Source: Defluviimonas salinarum
GTDB lineage: Bacteria; Pseudomonadota; Alphaproteobacteria; Rhodobacterales; Rhodobacteraceae
Assembly (NCBI RefSeq): GCF_026013545.1
Contig: NZ_JAPDOG010000006.1
Coordinates: 145,219 to 209,218, forward strand
Reading direction: 5' to 3'
Length of the DNA stretch: 64,000 nucleotides
The notes under the pieces: generated by a model
Database searches by the model: none
The model's input: only the letters and a program-made list of their open reading frames with translations
Told to the model about the DNA's origin: nothing
Part shown: in pieces, positions 19,833-28,117 of the stretch
Layout: each line of letters opens with the position of its first letter
How positions within the stretch are numbered: position 1 is the first letter of the stretch
Translations under genes and position numbers: made by a program

Positions 19833-20054
19833 TCAGTCCCTCAAACGATTTTCGGAGTCCCCGACCACCTTGATGAGCGGTCGCTCTGTAAAGAACGTGA
19901 AGAAAACGTCGACTACAAGCACGGCAGCCCGGGTCAATGGCCAGAGCGCCAACATGGAAATCGCGGTCTCGAGTTCCTGCATCACAAAAAACAAGCAGAA
20001 CGACAACAAAGCCAGAACAAGAGCGAAGCGATCGATAATCCTATAAAGGGTCAT
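19833..20054 (-). CDS. small hydrophobic membrane protein, function unknown
   Basis: 73-residue predicted inner-membrane protein with two hydrophobic stretches (about residues 9-27 and 33-53) and a charged C-terminal tail. The ATG at 20054 is preceded by GGATGGTGAG. The composition (Phe, Leu, Ile and acidic residues, ordinary codon use) looks more like a real protein than chance, and the surrounding sequence is less GC-rich than average. I recognise no family. It is isolated between the end of thiD and the exported Gly/Lys-rich protein, whose gene ends 97 bases upstream on the same strand. Confidence 0.5.
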   Translation of the reverse strand: MTLYRIIDRFALVLALLSFCLFFVMQELETAISMLALWPLTRAAVLVVDVFFTFFTERPLIKVVGDSENRLRD

Positions 20055-20151
20055 GTCTCACCATCCGTCTCGTTGTATTATTCCTCCTTAGCTGCTCTAC
20101 CTCTTTGGTTTTCTTGTTATTGTTGTCACAAAACGCCGGTACCCGGCCGCC

Positions 20152-21096
20152 TCACTGGACGAGAGGCGCCGGCTCTTCCACGATGATCTCCGGCTCCTCG
20201 ACCGGCATCTCCTCGACTTCTTCGAACTCTGCCACCGGCATCGCGCGGCTGACGCCGAGGTCCGAGGCCAGCTCGTCGAGCAGATCCTCGGTACCTTCCG
20301 GCGTCAGCGGCTTGTTCGACTCATTGACGATACGGGCTTCGGAATCGGACAGGAAACCGTCGAGGGCCATCTGCTCCTCTGCCTCCTGGATGTTCATTGC
20401 TTCTGTGTCGGCGGCCGTCTGGGCTGCCGCAAGGTCGACGCCATCGCAGTTCGCGGCACAGCTCACGATGCCGTCCTCGACCGAATAGACCGGGTCGCTG
20501 ACGAGTGCGCCGTCATTGAGGAAATCGGCCAGATCCTGGTCGGAGACCTCGATCGCGTCGAAATCCACGAAGGTGTCGAGCGCCGCTTGCTCGGTTTCCG
20601 TCAGTTCCTCGCCAGCGGCCGCCTTGGCCGCGAGCTGGTACTGCGACAGCGCGCCGATCGTGCCGTTGAAGTTCTGGTTGCGGATATGGGCGTCGAGCGC
20701 CGACTGGCTGGCATTCGAGGCGTTCCACTTGCCCTTCAGCCTCGGATGCAGCCGCGCGGCACCCTCGTATTCGCCCTCGTAATCGTATTCGGCAGCGGCG
20801 ATCTTGGCCTTGCCGTAGGGCATGGGCTTGACCTTGGGCTTGCCCACGAACTCCTCGCTTGTGAAGGTCTTCTGGGCGCTCTTGGTCGCACCCTTGGCGC
20901 CATTGCCGCCCTTGCTCTTGCCTGCACCTTTCGAGCCACCCTTGCCGCCGCCCTTGCCGCCTTCGCCGCCCTTGCCGTTGCCGTTCTTGGCATAGGCGAC
21001 ATCGGGTGCAGCGACCGTCGCGACGAAGGCCGCCGCCCCGAGCGAAGCAATGGCGAAGCAGGCGACTTTCAGGAAGGTGTTGGCAGGCGAGGGCAT
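20152..21096 (-). CDS. exported protein with Gly/Lys-rich repeat segment
   Basis: 314 residues. A signal peptide (TFLKVACFAIASLGAAAF...VAYA) is followed at once by a low-complexity Gly/Lys/Ser tract (about residues 37-67, units like KGGGKGG), then a mixed, mostly helical, Ala- and acid-rich region, a CAANC cysteine pair (about residues 218-222) and a Glu/Pro-rich C-terminus (EEVEEMPVEEPEIIVEEP). No known enzyme motif. The start at 21096 has GGAG six bases upstream and places the signal peptide at the N-terminus. Divergently transcribed from the PepSY-like gene, which has a similar Gly/Lys tract. A secreted or periplasmic structural or ion-binding role is possible but unproven. Confidence 0.75.
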   Translation of the reverse strand: MPSPANTFLKVACFAIASLGAAAFVATVAAPDVAYAKNGNGKGGEGGKGGGKGGSKGAGKSKGGNGAKGATKSAQKTFTSEEFVGKPKVKPMPYGKAKIAAAEYDYEGEYEGAARLHPRLKGKWNASNASQSALDAHIRNQNFNGTIGALSQYQLAAKAAAGEELTETEQAALDTFVDFDAIEVSDQDLADFLNDGALVSDPVYSVEDGIVSCAANCDGVDLAAAQTAADTEAMNIQEAEEQMALDGFLSDSEARIVNESNKPLTPEGTEDLLDELASDLGVSRAMPVAEFEEVEEMPVEEPEIIVEEPAPLVQ

Positions 21097-21205
21097 CTGG
21101 CGCTCCGGCAAATTCTGGTTGTAGGGTCCGCTCACCGACCGCGCGGCCATTGCCCGGGAATCAGCGACGGATTGATCGTCACCCCGAAACAACCACAGAC
21201 TGCTT

Positions 21206-21245
21206 GAACCGAATGACAACGCGGCATTCATCTTCGGTTCATCTT
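21206..21245. promoter_or_regulatory. candidate response-regulator operator in divergent promoter
   Basis: Two direct copies of TTCATCTT at 21227-21234 and 21238-21245, exactly 11 bases apart, the spacing typical of OmpR/PhoB-family dimers binding head to tail. An overlapping exact inverted repeat, GAACCGAA (21206-21213) and TTCGGTTC (21233-21240), is also present. The copies sit just upstream of the PepSY-like gene start (21266), which precedes an OmpR-type regulator. Binding by that regulator is inferred. Confidence 0.55.
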
Positions 21246-21265
21246 GGTTTTGCTAAGAATTTCTG

Positions 21266-21757
21266 ATGATCAGGCGCGTTGTTCTCGCATGTCTTGTTGC
21301 TCATGCCCTGGCGCCCGTCCCGGCGCAGGCGGCCAGCGTGCGCGAACTGAGCCAGAAGGAATTGCGCCAGAGCGTCAACGCCGGCCGCAGCCTCAGCCTC
21401 CAGAAGATATACTCCTCGATCTCGCGCAGCGTATCCGGCGATCCCGTCGATGTGCGCGCCTTTGACGCGGACGGCATCTGCTACAATGTCCTCGTGATGC
21501 AGCCGAACGGAAAGCTCGCCTCGGTGGTCGTCGACGCCTCGACCGGGGCTGTCCTGTCGCGGTTCTCGGCGCGCGCGAAGGCGGTGCGCGAAGCCGCCCG
21601 CAAGACGAACAACGGCATGACCGCCTCGGCGCAGAAACCCGGCAAGGCCAAGGGCAGCAGCAAGAGCAAGTCCGGCAAGAGCAAGGGCGGCGGTGGCGGC
21701 GGCGGCAACGGTGGTGGAAACGGCGGCGGCAACGGTGGCGGCAACGGACCGAAATAG
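21266..21757 (+). CDS. exported PepSY-like protein with Gly/Lys-rich tail
   Basis: 163 residues: a signal peptide ending at AQA, a PepSY-like fold of about 75 residues (the block FDADGICYNVLVMQPNGKL followed by VVVDASTGAVLSRF is the usual YxVxV...DxxTGxVL pattern), then a tail of Lys/Ser repeats and GGGN repeats (about residues 122-163). PepSY proteins of this size often sit in front of two-component systems and may feed a periplasmic signal to the kinase. It is followed after 44 bases by the response regulator. The tail resembles the low-complexity tract of the divergent exported protein. Confidence 0.75.
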   Translation: MIRRVVLACLVAHALAPVPAQAASVRELSQKELRQSVNAGRSLSLQKIYSSISRSVSGDPVDVRAFDADGICYNVLVMQPNGKLASVVVDASTGAVLSRFSARAKAVREAARKTNNGMTASAQKPGKAKGSSKSKSGKSKGGGGGGGNGGGNGGGNGGGNGPK

Positions 21758-21801
21758 TCTATCATCCGCGAAGCACTCACCAGCCGGGACCGTGACCAGA
21801 C

Positions 21802-22461
21802 ATGCGGATACTGATTGCCGAGGACGAAACCGTTCTGTGCGAGCAGATCAAGCGCGCGTTGATTGCCGAGGGCCGGGCCGTCGATGTCGTTCATGACGGC
21901 GAGGAAGCGGCCTTCATGGGCGGCACCGAGCCCTACGACCTGATCATCCTCGATATCGGCCTGCCGAAGAGGGACGGGATCTCGGTCCTGAAGGAATGGC
22001 GCGGCCAGGGCGTGGCGACGCCGGTGCTGATCCTGACGGCGCGGGACGGCTGGACCGACCGCGTCGACGGCCTCGACGCGGGCGCCGACGACTACATGTC
22101 GAAGCCGTTCCACATGCCCGAGCTCTCGGCCCGGGTCCGCGCGATGCTGCGGCGGCGGTCGGGCACGGTCAACCCGGTCTTCCGCAAGGGCAATGTCGAG
22201 TTCGACACCCGCAACAACCGCGTGACCCTGGGCGGTTTTCCGGTCGAGCTGACGTCGCAGGAGGCCGCGGTCCTGTCCTATCTCGCGCACAATGCCGGGC
22301 GGCTCGTGTCGCGCAGCGAGTTGGCGGAGCATATCTACGAATATGACAATGACCGCGATTCCAACACGATCGCGGTCTTCATCACGCGCCTGAGGAAGAA
22401 ACTCGGCCCCGACTTCATCCAGACGGTCCGCGGCAGCGGCTACATGATCGACAACGGCTGA
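21802..22461 (+). CDS. OmpR-family response regulator
   Basis: 219 residues. Receiver domain 1-115: acidic pair E9/D10 in IAEDETVL, phosphoacceptor D51 in LIILDIGLPKRDG, Thr in LILTAR and Lys in MSKPFHM. C-terminal winged helix (about 125-218): VELTSQEAAVLSYLAHN, RLVSRSELAEHIYEYD, SNTIAVFITRLRKKLG and VRGSGYMI. Transcription factor partnered with the kinase that overlaps its stop by one base. Resembles PhoP/QseB-type regulators of envelope stress and cation sensing; the signal is unknown. Confidence 0.95.
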   Translation: MRILIAEDETVLCEQIKRALIAEGRAVDVVHDGEEAAFMGGTEPYDLIILDIGLPKRDGISVLKEWRGQGVATPVLILTARDGWTDRVDGLDAGADDYMSKPFHMPELSARVRAMLRRRSGTVNPVFRKGNVEFDTRNNRVTLGGFPVELTSQEAAVLSYLAHNAGRLVSRSELAEHIYEYDNDRDSNTIAVFITRLRKKLGPDFIQTVRGSGYMIDNG

Positions 22462-23813
22462 TGCGGTCCCTCAGGCACCGCGCGATCGTCGGCGGCCTGA
22501 TCTGGGCCGCCATTGCCCTCGCGGTGGGCGGGGTCGCGCTCTACTACATCTTCGATGTCGCAACCCAGCGGCGGTTCGACGACACCCTCCTCGACCGGCA
22601 ACTGCAGCTCGTCTCGGCGCTCGGCAACACTGAGGGCGACGTCGACCTGGTCGAGGACTTCCTGACCGACCCGGCCTATCTGCGGCCCTATTCGGGCCGC
22701 TACTGGCAGATTTCCGGCGCCGAGACCGACACGGTCGCGTCGCGCTCGCTGTTCGATTCCCTCCTGCCGGAGCCGCGCGACCCCGCGCCCGAGCCAAAGT
22801 TCTGGACCGGCGCCGGCCCGGAGGGCACGGTGCGCGGCGCCTACAGCCTCGTCGAACTGGATGACGGCACGTCCTGGACCGTGATGGTCGCGGAATCCCT
22901 TGCCGCGCTCGAACTCGAACGCCAGCGGTTCCGCCAGGGCCTGCTGTCGACGCTGGCCCTGATCGGCGTGCTCGGGATCGCCGGCGCGATCCTGCAGACC
23001 TCGGCGATCGTGCGTCCGCTGACCAAGCTGCGCGAGGATGTCGCGCACCGCTGGGACCGCGAGGAGGCGCTCGATCCCGGCGACTACCCGAGCGAGGTCG
23101 CCCCGCTGGTCGCCGACATCAACACGCTGCTCGAACGCAACCGCGATATCGTCGAGCGCGGCAGGCGCCAGGCGGCCGACCTCGCCCATGCTCTGAAGAC
23201 ACCGTCGGCGATCCTGCGCAACGCGCTCGATTCGCTGGAGCGGGATGGCACCGACATCGCGCCCGCCAAGGAGGCGCTCGACCGGGTCGATGCCCAGCTC
23301 CTGCGCTCCCTCGCCCGGATCCGTGCGGCGAACAGCGGTGCCACGACGCAGGCGCTTGCGAACCTCTCCGGTTCGGTGGACCGCATGGCGCGGCTCTTCC
23401 GCTCGATGCCCGCCACCCGCTCGAAGGATTTCCGGACCGAGGCGGATCCCGATCTCCGGATCCGGATGGACATGCAGGATCTCGAGGAGGTTCTCGGCAA
23501 CGTGCTGGAAAACGCCTTCCAGTGGTCGCGCAAGACGGTGCGGCTCGCCTGCGGCAATTCCGGTTCCGAGACCTGGATCGCGGTCGAGGACGACGGCCCC
23601 GGCATTCCCGACCATGCGCGCCGCGAGGCGCTGCGTTCCGGCGGGCGGCTCGACACCTCCGCCCCGGGAACCGGCCTCGGCCTCGCGATCGCGACCGATC
23701 TCGTGCAGGCCTATGGCGGCACGATCACGCTCGGCGATTCCGCTGCTCTCGGCGGTCTGTCGGTCCGGATCTCGATCCCGACACGGCTCGGGCTCGGTCC
23801 GGTCCGGACGTGA
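22461..23813 (+). CDS. membrane sensor histidine kinase
   Basis: 450-residue kinase with two membrane helices (about residues 9-30 and 154-178) flanking a periplasmic domain of about 120 residues, a HAMP-like linker, a HisKA domain (QAADLAHALKTPSAILRNAL, phosphoacceptor His in the ADLAHALKTP block) and a HATPase domain (ENAFQWS N-box, VEDDGPGIP G1, GTGLGLAIATDLV G2). PhoQ-like layout and H-box. Cotranscribed with the response regulator; the 11-bp stem-loop just after its stop closes the unit. Confidence 0.95.
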   Translation: MRSLRHRAIVGGLIWAAIALAVGGVALYYIFDVATQRRFDDTLLDRQLQLVSALGNTEGDVDLVEDFLTDPAYLRPYSGRYWQISGAETDTVASRSLFDSLLPEPRDPAPEPKFWTGAGPEGTVRGAYSLVELDDGTSWTVMVAESLAALELERQRFRQGLLSTLALIGVLGIAGAILQTSAIVRPLTKLREDVAHRWDREEALDPGDYPSEVAPLVADINTLLERNRDIVERGRRQAADLAHALKTPSAILRNALDSLERDGTDIAPAKEALDRVDAQLLRSLARIRAANSGATTQALANLSGSVDRMARLFRSMPATRSKDFRTEADPDLRIRMDMQDLEEVLGNVLENAFQWSRKTVRLACGNSGSETWIAVEDDGPGIPDHARREALRSGGRLDTSAPGTGLGLAIATDLVQAYGGTITLGDSAALGGLSVRISIPTRLGLGPVRT

Positions 23814-23815
23814 AC

Positions 23816-23842
23816 GCGGCGGCCACGGGGAGTGGCCGCCGC
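23816..23842. terminator. bidirectional stem-loop between convergent genes
   Basis: Perfect 11-bp inverted repeat GCGGCGGCCAC / GTGGCCGCCGC with a GGGGA loop, between the kinase gene stop and the convergent tmm stop. There is no T-run on either side, so it may act as a factor-assisted terminator or RNA-end stabiliser. Confidence 0.65.
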
Positions 23843-23876
23843 GCAGGTTCGGGCTCCCGGGAAGAAGGAGGCGAAC

Positions 23877-25244
23877 CTATTCCGCCGCCGCCCGGGCGGT
23901 CCCGGTCTGCAGGTAGGATTCGAGCGAGTCGTCGAGCGCATCCTTCCACGGCGTGTGGTGCAGGGGCGCCATCGTGCCGGTGATGACCGAGCGATAGGCG
24001 TTGTTGCGGAAGCCCATGATGTCCTTCTTCTTGTGGTCCTTCCACTCGAAGAAGGCCTCGCAGGCGCCGTCGACGTCGAAGCTCGGGTAGTCGGTCTCGG
24101 AGATCAGCTCCTTGACGTAGTCGCCCTGATAATGGATCGCGTCATGCGCATCCTTGCCGGCATCCTCGCCCGCCACGCGGTCGACGACGTCCTTCATCAG
24201 CACCGCCTTGTCGGACGGAATCGCGATCCGGCCCATGATCGCGTCGCGCACCCACCAGGCCTGCGCGTCGAACATGTTGAAGGTGAACCACTGGTCCTGC
24301 ATCCCGACGTAGAACATCGCCGGATTGTGGACATAGACGACGCCCTTGTAGAGATCGTTCGTCGCCAGCCGGTTCGCGGTCTTCAGCCGCAGGTCGTCCG
24401 GCAGAAAGTTGAAATAGTGCTTGTAGCCGGTGCAGAGGATGATCGCGTCGACGACCTTCGTGGTGCCGTCGGCGAAATAGGCGGTGTTGCCGTCGACCTT
24501 CTCGAGCGCCGGCCGCTCTTCCCAGTTGTCCGGCCATTTGAAGCCCATCGGAGCGCTGCGATAGCAGGAGGTCACGGACTTGCAGCCGTATTTCCAGCAC
24601 TGCGAGCCGATATCCTCGGCCGAGTAGGAGGCGCCGACGACGAGGATGTCCTTGCCGCGGAACTCGCGGGCGTCGCGGAAGTCATGGGCATGAAGGACGC
24701 GGCCGTTGAACGTGTCGAATCCCTCGTAGAAGGGGACGTTCGGCGTCGAGAAATGGCCCGAGGCGCAGATCACATGGTCGAAGTCCTCGCTGTAGGTGCG
24801 GTCCGTGTCGTGGTCATGCACGGTGACGGTGAACTTCTTGGTCTTGTCGTCGAAGCTGACCCAGCGGACCGGGCTGTTGAACCGAATCCACTTGCGCACG
24901 TCGGCCTTCTTCACGCGGCCCTCGATATAGTCGAAGAGCACCGCCCGCGGCGGGTAGGAGGCGATCTGCTTGCCGAAATGCTCCTCGAACGAATAGTCGG
25001 CGAATTCGAGGCCTTCCTTCGGACCGTTCGACCAGAGGTAGCGGTACATCGAGCAATGCACCGGCTCGCCGTTCTCGTCGAGGCCGGTGCGCCAGGTGTA
25101 GTTCCACAGGCCGCCCCAGTTCGACTGCTTCTCGAAACAGACCAGTTCCGGGATCTCCGCGCCCTTCTGGGCGGCGGACTGGAAGGCCCGCAACTGGGCC
25201 AAGCCGGACGGGCCTGCACCGATGATGGCTACGCGTTTCCTCAT
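23877..25244 (-). CDS. tmm: trimethylamine monooxygenase (flavin-containing)
   Basis: 455-residue class B flavin monooxygenase that oxidises trimethylamine to its N-oxide with FAD, NADPH and O2; cytoplasmic. FAD motif [17 protein letters not shown] (residues 8-24), the FMO fingerprint region around [16 protein letters not shown] motif [19 protein letters not shown] (about 199-217), and [18 protein letters not shown]. The N-terminal stretch including [20 protein letters not shown] matches what I remember of bacterial Tmm from Roseobacter-group organisms over long runs, so the assignment is confident. The ATG has AGGAG seven bases upstream. It is divergent from a binding-fold protein across FadR-like palindromes. 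No TMAO demethylase or TMAO transporter genes are adjacent. Confidence 0.94.
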   Translation of the reverse strand: MRKRVAIIGAGPSGLAQLRAFQSAAQKGAEIPELVCFEKQSNWGGLWNYTWRTGLDENGEPVHCSMYRYLWSNGPKEGLEFADYSFEEHFGKQIASYPPRAVLFDYIEGRVKKADVRKWIRFNSPVRWVSFDDKTKKFTVTVHDHDTDRTYSEDFDHVICASGHFSTPNVPFYEGFDTFNGRVLHAHDFRDAREFRGKDILVVGASYSAEDIGSQCWKYGCKSVTSCYRSAPMGFKWPDNWEERPALEKVDGNTAYFADGTTKVVDAIILCTGYKHYFNFLPDDLRLKTANRLATNDLYKGVVYVHNPAMFYVGMQDQWFTFNMFDAQAWWVRDAIMGRIAIPSDKAVLMKDVVDRVAGEDAGKDAHDAIHYQGDYVKELISETDYPSFDVDGACEAFFEWKDHKKKDIMGFRNNAYRSVITGTMAPLHHTPWKDALDDSLESYLQTGTARAAAE

Positions 25245-25257
25245 TTCGATCTCCTGG

Positions 25258-25317
25258 TGGTATGAACCAATTTCGCGATCTGGTTCCTTTGGTTTGGACC
25301 AGACTGGCGAATTGGTT
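25258..25317. promoter_or_regulatory. candidate GntR/FadR-type operators in tmm divergent promoter
   Basis: Two palindromes of the form TGGT-N4-ACCA: TGGTATGAACCA at 25258-25269 and TGGTTTGGACCA at 25290-25301, centres 32 bases apart (three helical turns). In addition AACCAATT (25265-25272) and AATTGGTT (25310-25317) form an exact inverted repeat across the region. Half sites TGGT/ACCA are typical of FadR-subfamily GntR repressors, and such a gene lies 1.3 kb away. The left site sits immediately upstream of the tmm ribosome site. Regulation of tmm and the divergent gene is inferred. Confidence 0.6.
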
Positions 25318-25407
25318 GTCCGCCTGTCAATAAAAAGTTTTGCCTACAGGTAATATTCCGTCGCGAAAGGGCTGCACAACGTACGAAAAGGACGTAATAT
25401 CGGCGAC

Positions 25408-26703
25408 ATGAGCTCAGGAAGTTTCGCGCAAAGACTGGCCATAAAGGGGGCGCTCCCCCGGCTGACCACCGGGACTGCGGACACGATCAACATCGGATTC
25501 GTCGCCCCGCTGACTGGTCCAGTCCAATCCTGGGGCCTGCCCGGTCTCAACGGCTGCCAGATCTGGGCCGACCGAATCGGCCGCAAGGGCGGGCTCCAGC
25601 TGGGCGGCCGGCGCCACAACATCCGCATCCTGCCCTACGACTGCCGCTATGACCCGAAGCTCGCGCGGGAAGGCGTCCGCAAGCTGGTGCAGGAACATGA
25701 CGTCAAGCTCATCCTCTCTCTCGGCGGCGACACGCTGTCGGCGGTGATGGACTACCTCACCGACCGCAAGATCCTCACCGCGACGCTCCTGCCAAGCGAC
25801 CTGTCACCGGACACGCCCTACCTGATCGCGCCGAGCGAACTCCATCCGATTTACAACGTCACCGGGGTCGACTGGCTGTCGCGGAGCCGCCCCGAGATCC
25901 GCCGCGTCGCGCTCTGCAGCCAGACCGACGCGCTGGGCCTGCCCTCGCTCGCGACCTACCGGGCAGCCTTCGACGCCGCCGGAATCGAGGTGGTCAAGGA
26001 GATCCGCTACGACCCGGACGCCGCCGACGCGGGCGCGATCGTCGCGGCCATGCTGGCCGACCATCCCGACATGCTCTGCTGGTGCACGAGCTACACGCCG
26101 ATGGTCCATGCCCTGACCGAGGCCGCCCATGCCGCGGGCTTCACCGGCCAGCTTCTCTCCTGCACGCTCGACGCCTATCCCCGGCTGGTCGCGCGCACCT
26201 CGCGCACCTTCATGGAGGGCTTCGTCTTCCAGTTCCCCGATTTCGACGACCCCGCGCTCGCCGAAAAGGCCTTCTTCTTCAACCGCCCGAAGGATTTCTA
26301 CGACGAATACCAGCGCCGCTTCCCCGACAGCTGGAGCGCGGTTTCCTGGGAATATGCCGCGATCCTCGACATCTGGCACACGGCGGCAGAACGCGCGGGC
26401 AGCGTGACCTCGATCTCGGTCCTCGCCGCGATGAAGCAGTCCGGCGCGGTGATGCATGCCTTCGGGCCGGCCGCCTGGTGGGGGGCGGAGATCTTCGGCA
26501 TCGACAACGCGCTCGTCGGCGACTGGCCGGTGGTGCGGCTCACCGACGGCAAGGCGCGGATCGTCGAGTTCGGCTCGATCCCCGACTGGCTCGCAGAGCA
26601 CGGGCCCCGCCTCAAGGCCCAGATGATCGAACTCGGCCAGATGTGGGACCAGCGCCAGGCCCGCGCCGGCAGCAAGACCGCGCTTGCGCGCCGCAGCCTC
26701 TAG
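25408..26703 (+). CDS. periplasmic-binding-fold protein without signal peptide (AmiC/UrtA/LivJ type)
   Basis: 431 residues of the type I periplasmic-binding fold used by branched-chain amino acid, urea and short-chain amide binding proteins. It begins INIGFVAPLTGPVQSWGLPG at about residue 28, then ILSLGGDTLSAVMDYL and DMLCWCTSYTPMVHALTEA. The N-terminus (MSSGSFAQRLAIKGALPRL) is not a signal peptide, and no earlier in-frame start exists. No permease or ATPase gene is near. This recalls AmiC-like cytoplasmic ligand sensors rather than transport components. Divergent from tmm, with the GntR gene ending three bases beyond its stop on the other strand. Role in sensing trimethylamine or a related metabolite is a hypothesis. 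Confidence 0.75.
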   Translation: MSSGSFAQRLAIKGALPRLTTGTADTINIGFVAPLTGPVQSWGLPGLNGCQIWADRIGRKGGLQLGGRRHNIRILPYDCRYDPKLAREGVRKLVQEHDVKLILSLGGDTLSAVMDYLTDRKILTATLLPSDLSPDTPYLIAPSELHPIYNVTGVDWLSRSRPEIRRVALCSQTDALGLPSLATYRAAFDAAGIEVVKEIRYDPDAADAGAIVAAMLADHPDMLCWCTSYTPMVHALTEAAHAAGFTGQLLSCTLDAYPRLVARTSRTFMEGFVFQFPDFDDPALAEKAFFFNRPKDFYDEYQRRFPDSWSAVSWEYAAILDIWHTAAERAGSVTSISVLAAMKQSGAVMHAFGPAAWWGAEIFGIDNALVGDWPVVRLTDGKARIVEFGSIPDWLAEHGPRLKAQMIELGQMWDQRQARAGSKTALARRSL

Positions 26704-26705
26704 GC

Positions 26706-27416
26706 TCACATCTCCTGCAGGAGCAGCTTCTGCTCCTCGATCAGGTGCAGCTTGATGAACTCGACCGCCGCCTCGATATCGCGCGAGGCGATCGCGTTGA
26801 AGAGCGTGTTGTAGCGTTGCTGGTACTCGCCGATCCGCTTCGGCGTCAGATGCCGCCGGAGGAGCGCGGCGCGGAAATTCTGCCGGCAGGAGTCGATGGC
26901 AAGCTCGTAGCAGGCCGCGAGAAGCGGGTTGCCGGTGCCATGCGCGATCTGGCGGTAAAGCTCCTCCTCCTGGCGCACGAAGGCGGCAACGTCGGTCCGC
27001 ACCTGCTCCATCTGCGACAGGGTCTCGCCCAGCGCCTCGATCTGGCGCGGCGTCATGTTGATGATCGCGAGCCGCACCATCTCGGGTTCGAGTATGCCGC
27101 GCACGACGAGGTGGTTCAGCGGGCTCGTGTTCGAGGCGAGCGCCGAGGGCGCAGTGTTCGTCTGCGCCTCGGCGTTGTAGGTCACGAAGCTGCCGCTGCC
27201 GGCGCGGCGGCGGATCACCTTGCGGGTCTCCAGCACGTCGAGCGCCTCGCGCACGGTATTGCGCGCGACGCCGAGCTCGGCCGCGAGCGTCCGCTCCGAG
27301 GGCAGGCGCTCGTCGATCGCGTATTCCTCGGCCTCGATGCGGCCGAAGATCGTGTCGATCACGGATTGCACGGTGGCGCCGATGGTGCTCTCGGCGGCCT
27401 CGGCGGGTTTGGACAT
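26706..27416 (-). CDS. GntR-family regulator, FadR/FCD subfamily
   Basis: 236 residues from the ATG at 27416; a GTG at 27434 would add six. Winged-helix domain about residues 18-80: YAIDERLPSERTLAAELGVA, RNTVREALDVLETRKVI, RRRAGSGSFV. The C-terminal all-helical FCD domain (about 95-230) carries the scattered Asp/His metal or ligand residues (VRGILEPEMVRLAI, EELYRQIAHGTGNPLL, ALLRRHLTPKRIGEY, AVEFIKLHLIEEQK). It probably binds a small organic acid or amine and represses neighbouring genes; the TGGT-N4-ACCA palindromes in front of tmm are the likely targets. Convergent with the binding-fold gene. Confidence 0.9.
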   Translation of the reverse strand: MSKPAEAAESTIGATVQSVIDTIFGRIEAEEYAIDERLPSERTLAAELGVARNTVREALDVLETRKVIRRRAGSGSFVTYNAEAQTNTAPSALASNTSPLNHLVVRGILEPEMVRLAIINMTPRQIEALGETLSQMEQVRTDVAAFVRQEEELYRQIAHGTGNPLLAACYELAIDSCRQNFRAALLRRHLTPKRIGEYQQRYNTLFNAIASRDIEAAVEFIKLHLIEEQKLLLQEM

Positions 27417-27518
27417 GGCCAGACGGTTGTTCACGGCGGGATCCCGGTTCGGTCGCCCGGAGTTAACCAGATCGCGGAAGTCGCCACAACTGCGCCCGTC
27501 AGCCCAGCCCTGCGCCGC

Positions 27519-27917
27519 TCACCCCCATTGCTCGACAAGCGCGCGCAGGACGTCGGCGCGGCTGACCTGCCCGACCAGCCGCCCCTCCGACAGGACCGGA
27601 AAGCGCCGGTAGACGCTGCCAAGAAAGGCCTCCGCCGCCGCGACGATATCCATGTTCGCGTCGAGCGTCTCGACGTCGCGGTTCATGTAGTCGCGCACGC
27701 AGTCGCCCCACTCCTGATAGTAGGACGCATTCAGCGCCGCCCGCAGACAGTCCTTCTTCGACAGAACCCCGACAAGCTGGCCCGCCGCATCGACCACGGG
27801 CGCCCCCGAGATGCGCCGGTCGAGCAGTATCCTCAGCGCATGGTTGATCTCCATGTCCGGGGTCAGCGTGATCAGCTCACGCGCCATGCAGTCGGCGACC
27901 TTGGGGCGGTCAGTCAT
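27519..27917 (-). CDS. CBS-domain protein at the end of the nqr operon
   Basis: 132-residue protein made of one CBS pair (Bateman module): VADCMARELITLTPDM..ISGAPVVDAAGQLVGVLSKKD, then VRDYMNRDVETLDANM..RRFPVLSEGRLVGQVSRADVL. Such modules bind adenine nucleotides and regulate attached or partner proteins. The ATG at 27917 lies inside the end of nqrM (8-base overlap), so it is translationally coupled to the Na+-NQR operon. A role in tuning the complex to energy charge is inference. Confidence 0.9.
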   Translation of the reverse strand: MTDRPKVADCMARELITLTPDMEINHALRILLDRRISGAPVVDAAGQLVGVLSKKDCLRAALNASYYQEWGDCVRDYMNRDVETLDANMDIVAAAEAFLGSVYRRFPVLSEGRLVGQVSRADVLRALVEQWG

Positions 27918-28080
27918 CGCGGCCCCCTTCCCCGCCCCCGCATCCGGCGCAGGCTGCACCCTTGAGGCAGGCGACACCGCCGCAGGATCCCTTGAGCGGG
28001 CGGCGCCCGGCGAGGATCCCGACCGCGAGGCCGGCCTGGACGAGAAGCAGGATCGCGAGGGTCAGAAGGAAGGTCGCCAT
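27910..28080 (-). CDS. nqrM: NqrM, Na+-NQR maturation protein
   Basis: 56-residue protein with one N-terminal membrane helix (TFLLTLAILLLVQAGLAVG), a basic turn (GRRPLKGS) and four cysteines: C33 in SCGG, C38, C44 and C47, ending in a Gly-rich tail. The GRxPLKGSCGG block and following cysteines are characteristic of NqrM (DUF539), which is needed to deliver iron to NqrD/NqrE during assembly in Vibrio-type Na+-NQR. The gene sits directly behind nqrF, as is usual, and overlaps the CBS gene. Its presence argues that the whole operon makes an assembled NQR-type complex. Confidence 0.9.
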   Translation of the reverse strand: MATFLLTLAILLLVQAGLAVGILAGRRPLKGSCGGVACLKGAACAGCGGGEGGRDD

Positions 28081-28117
28081 GTCATCTCTCCGTAAGGGTC
28101 AGGGGCGGTTCCATCGC

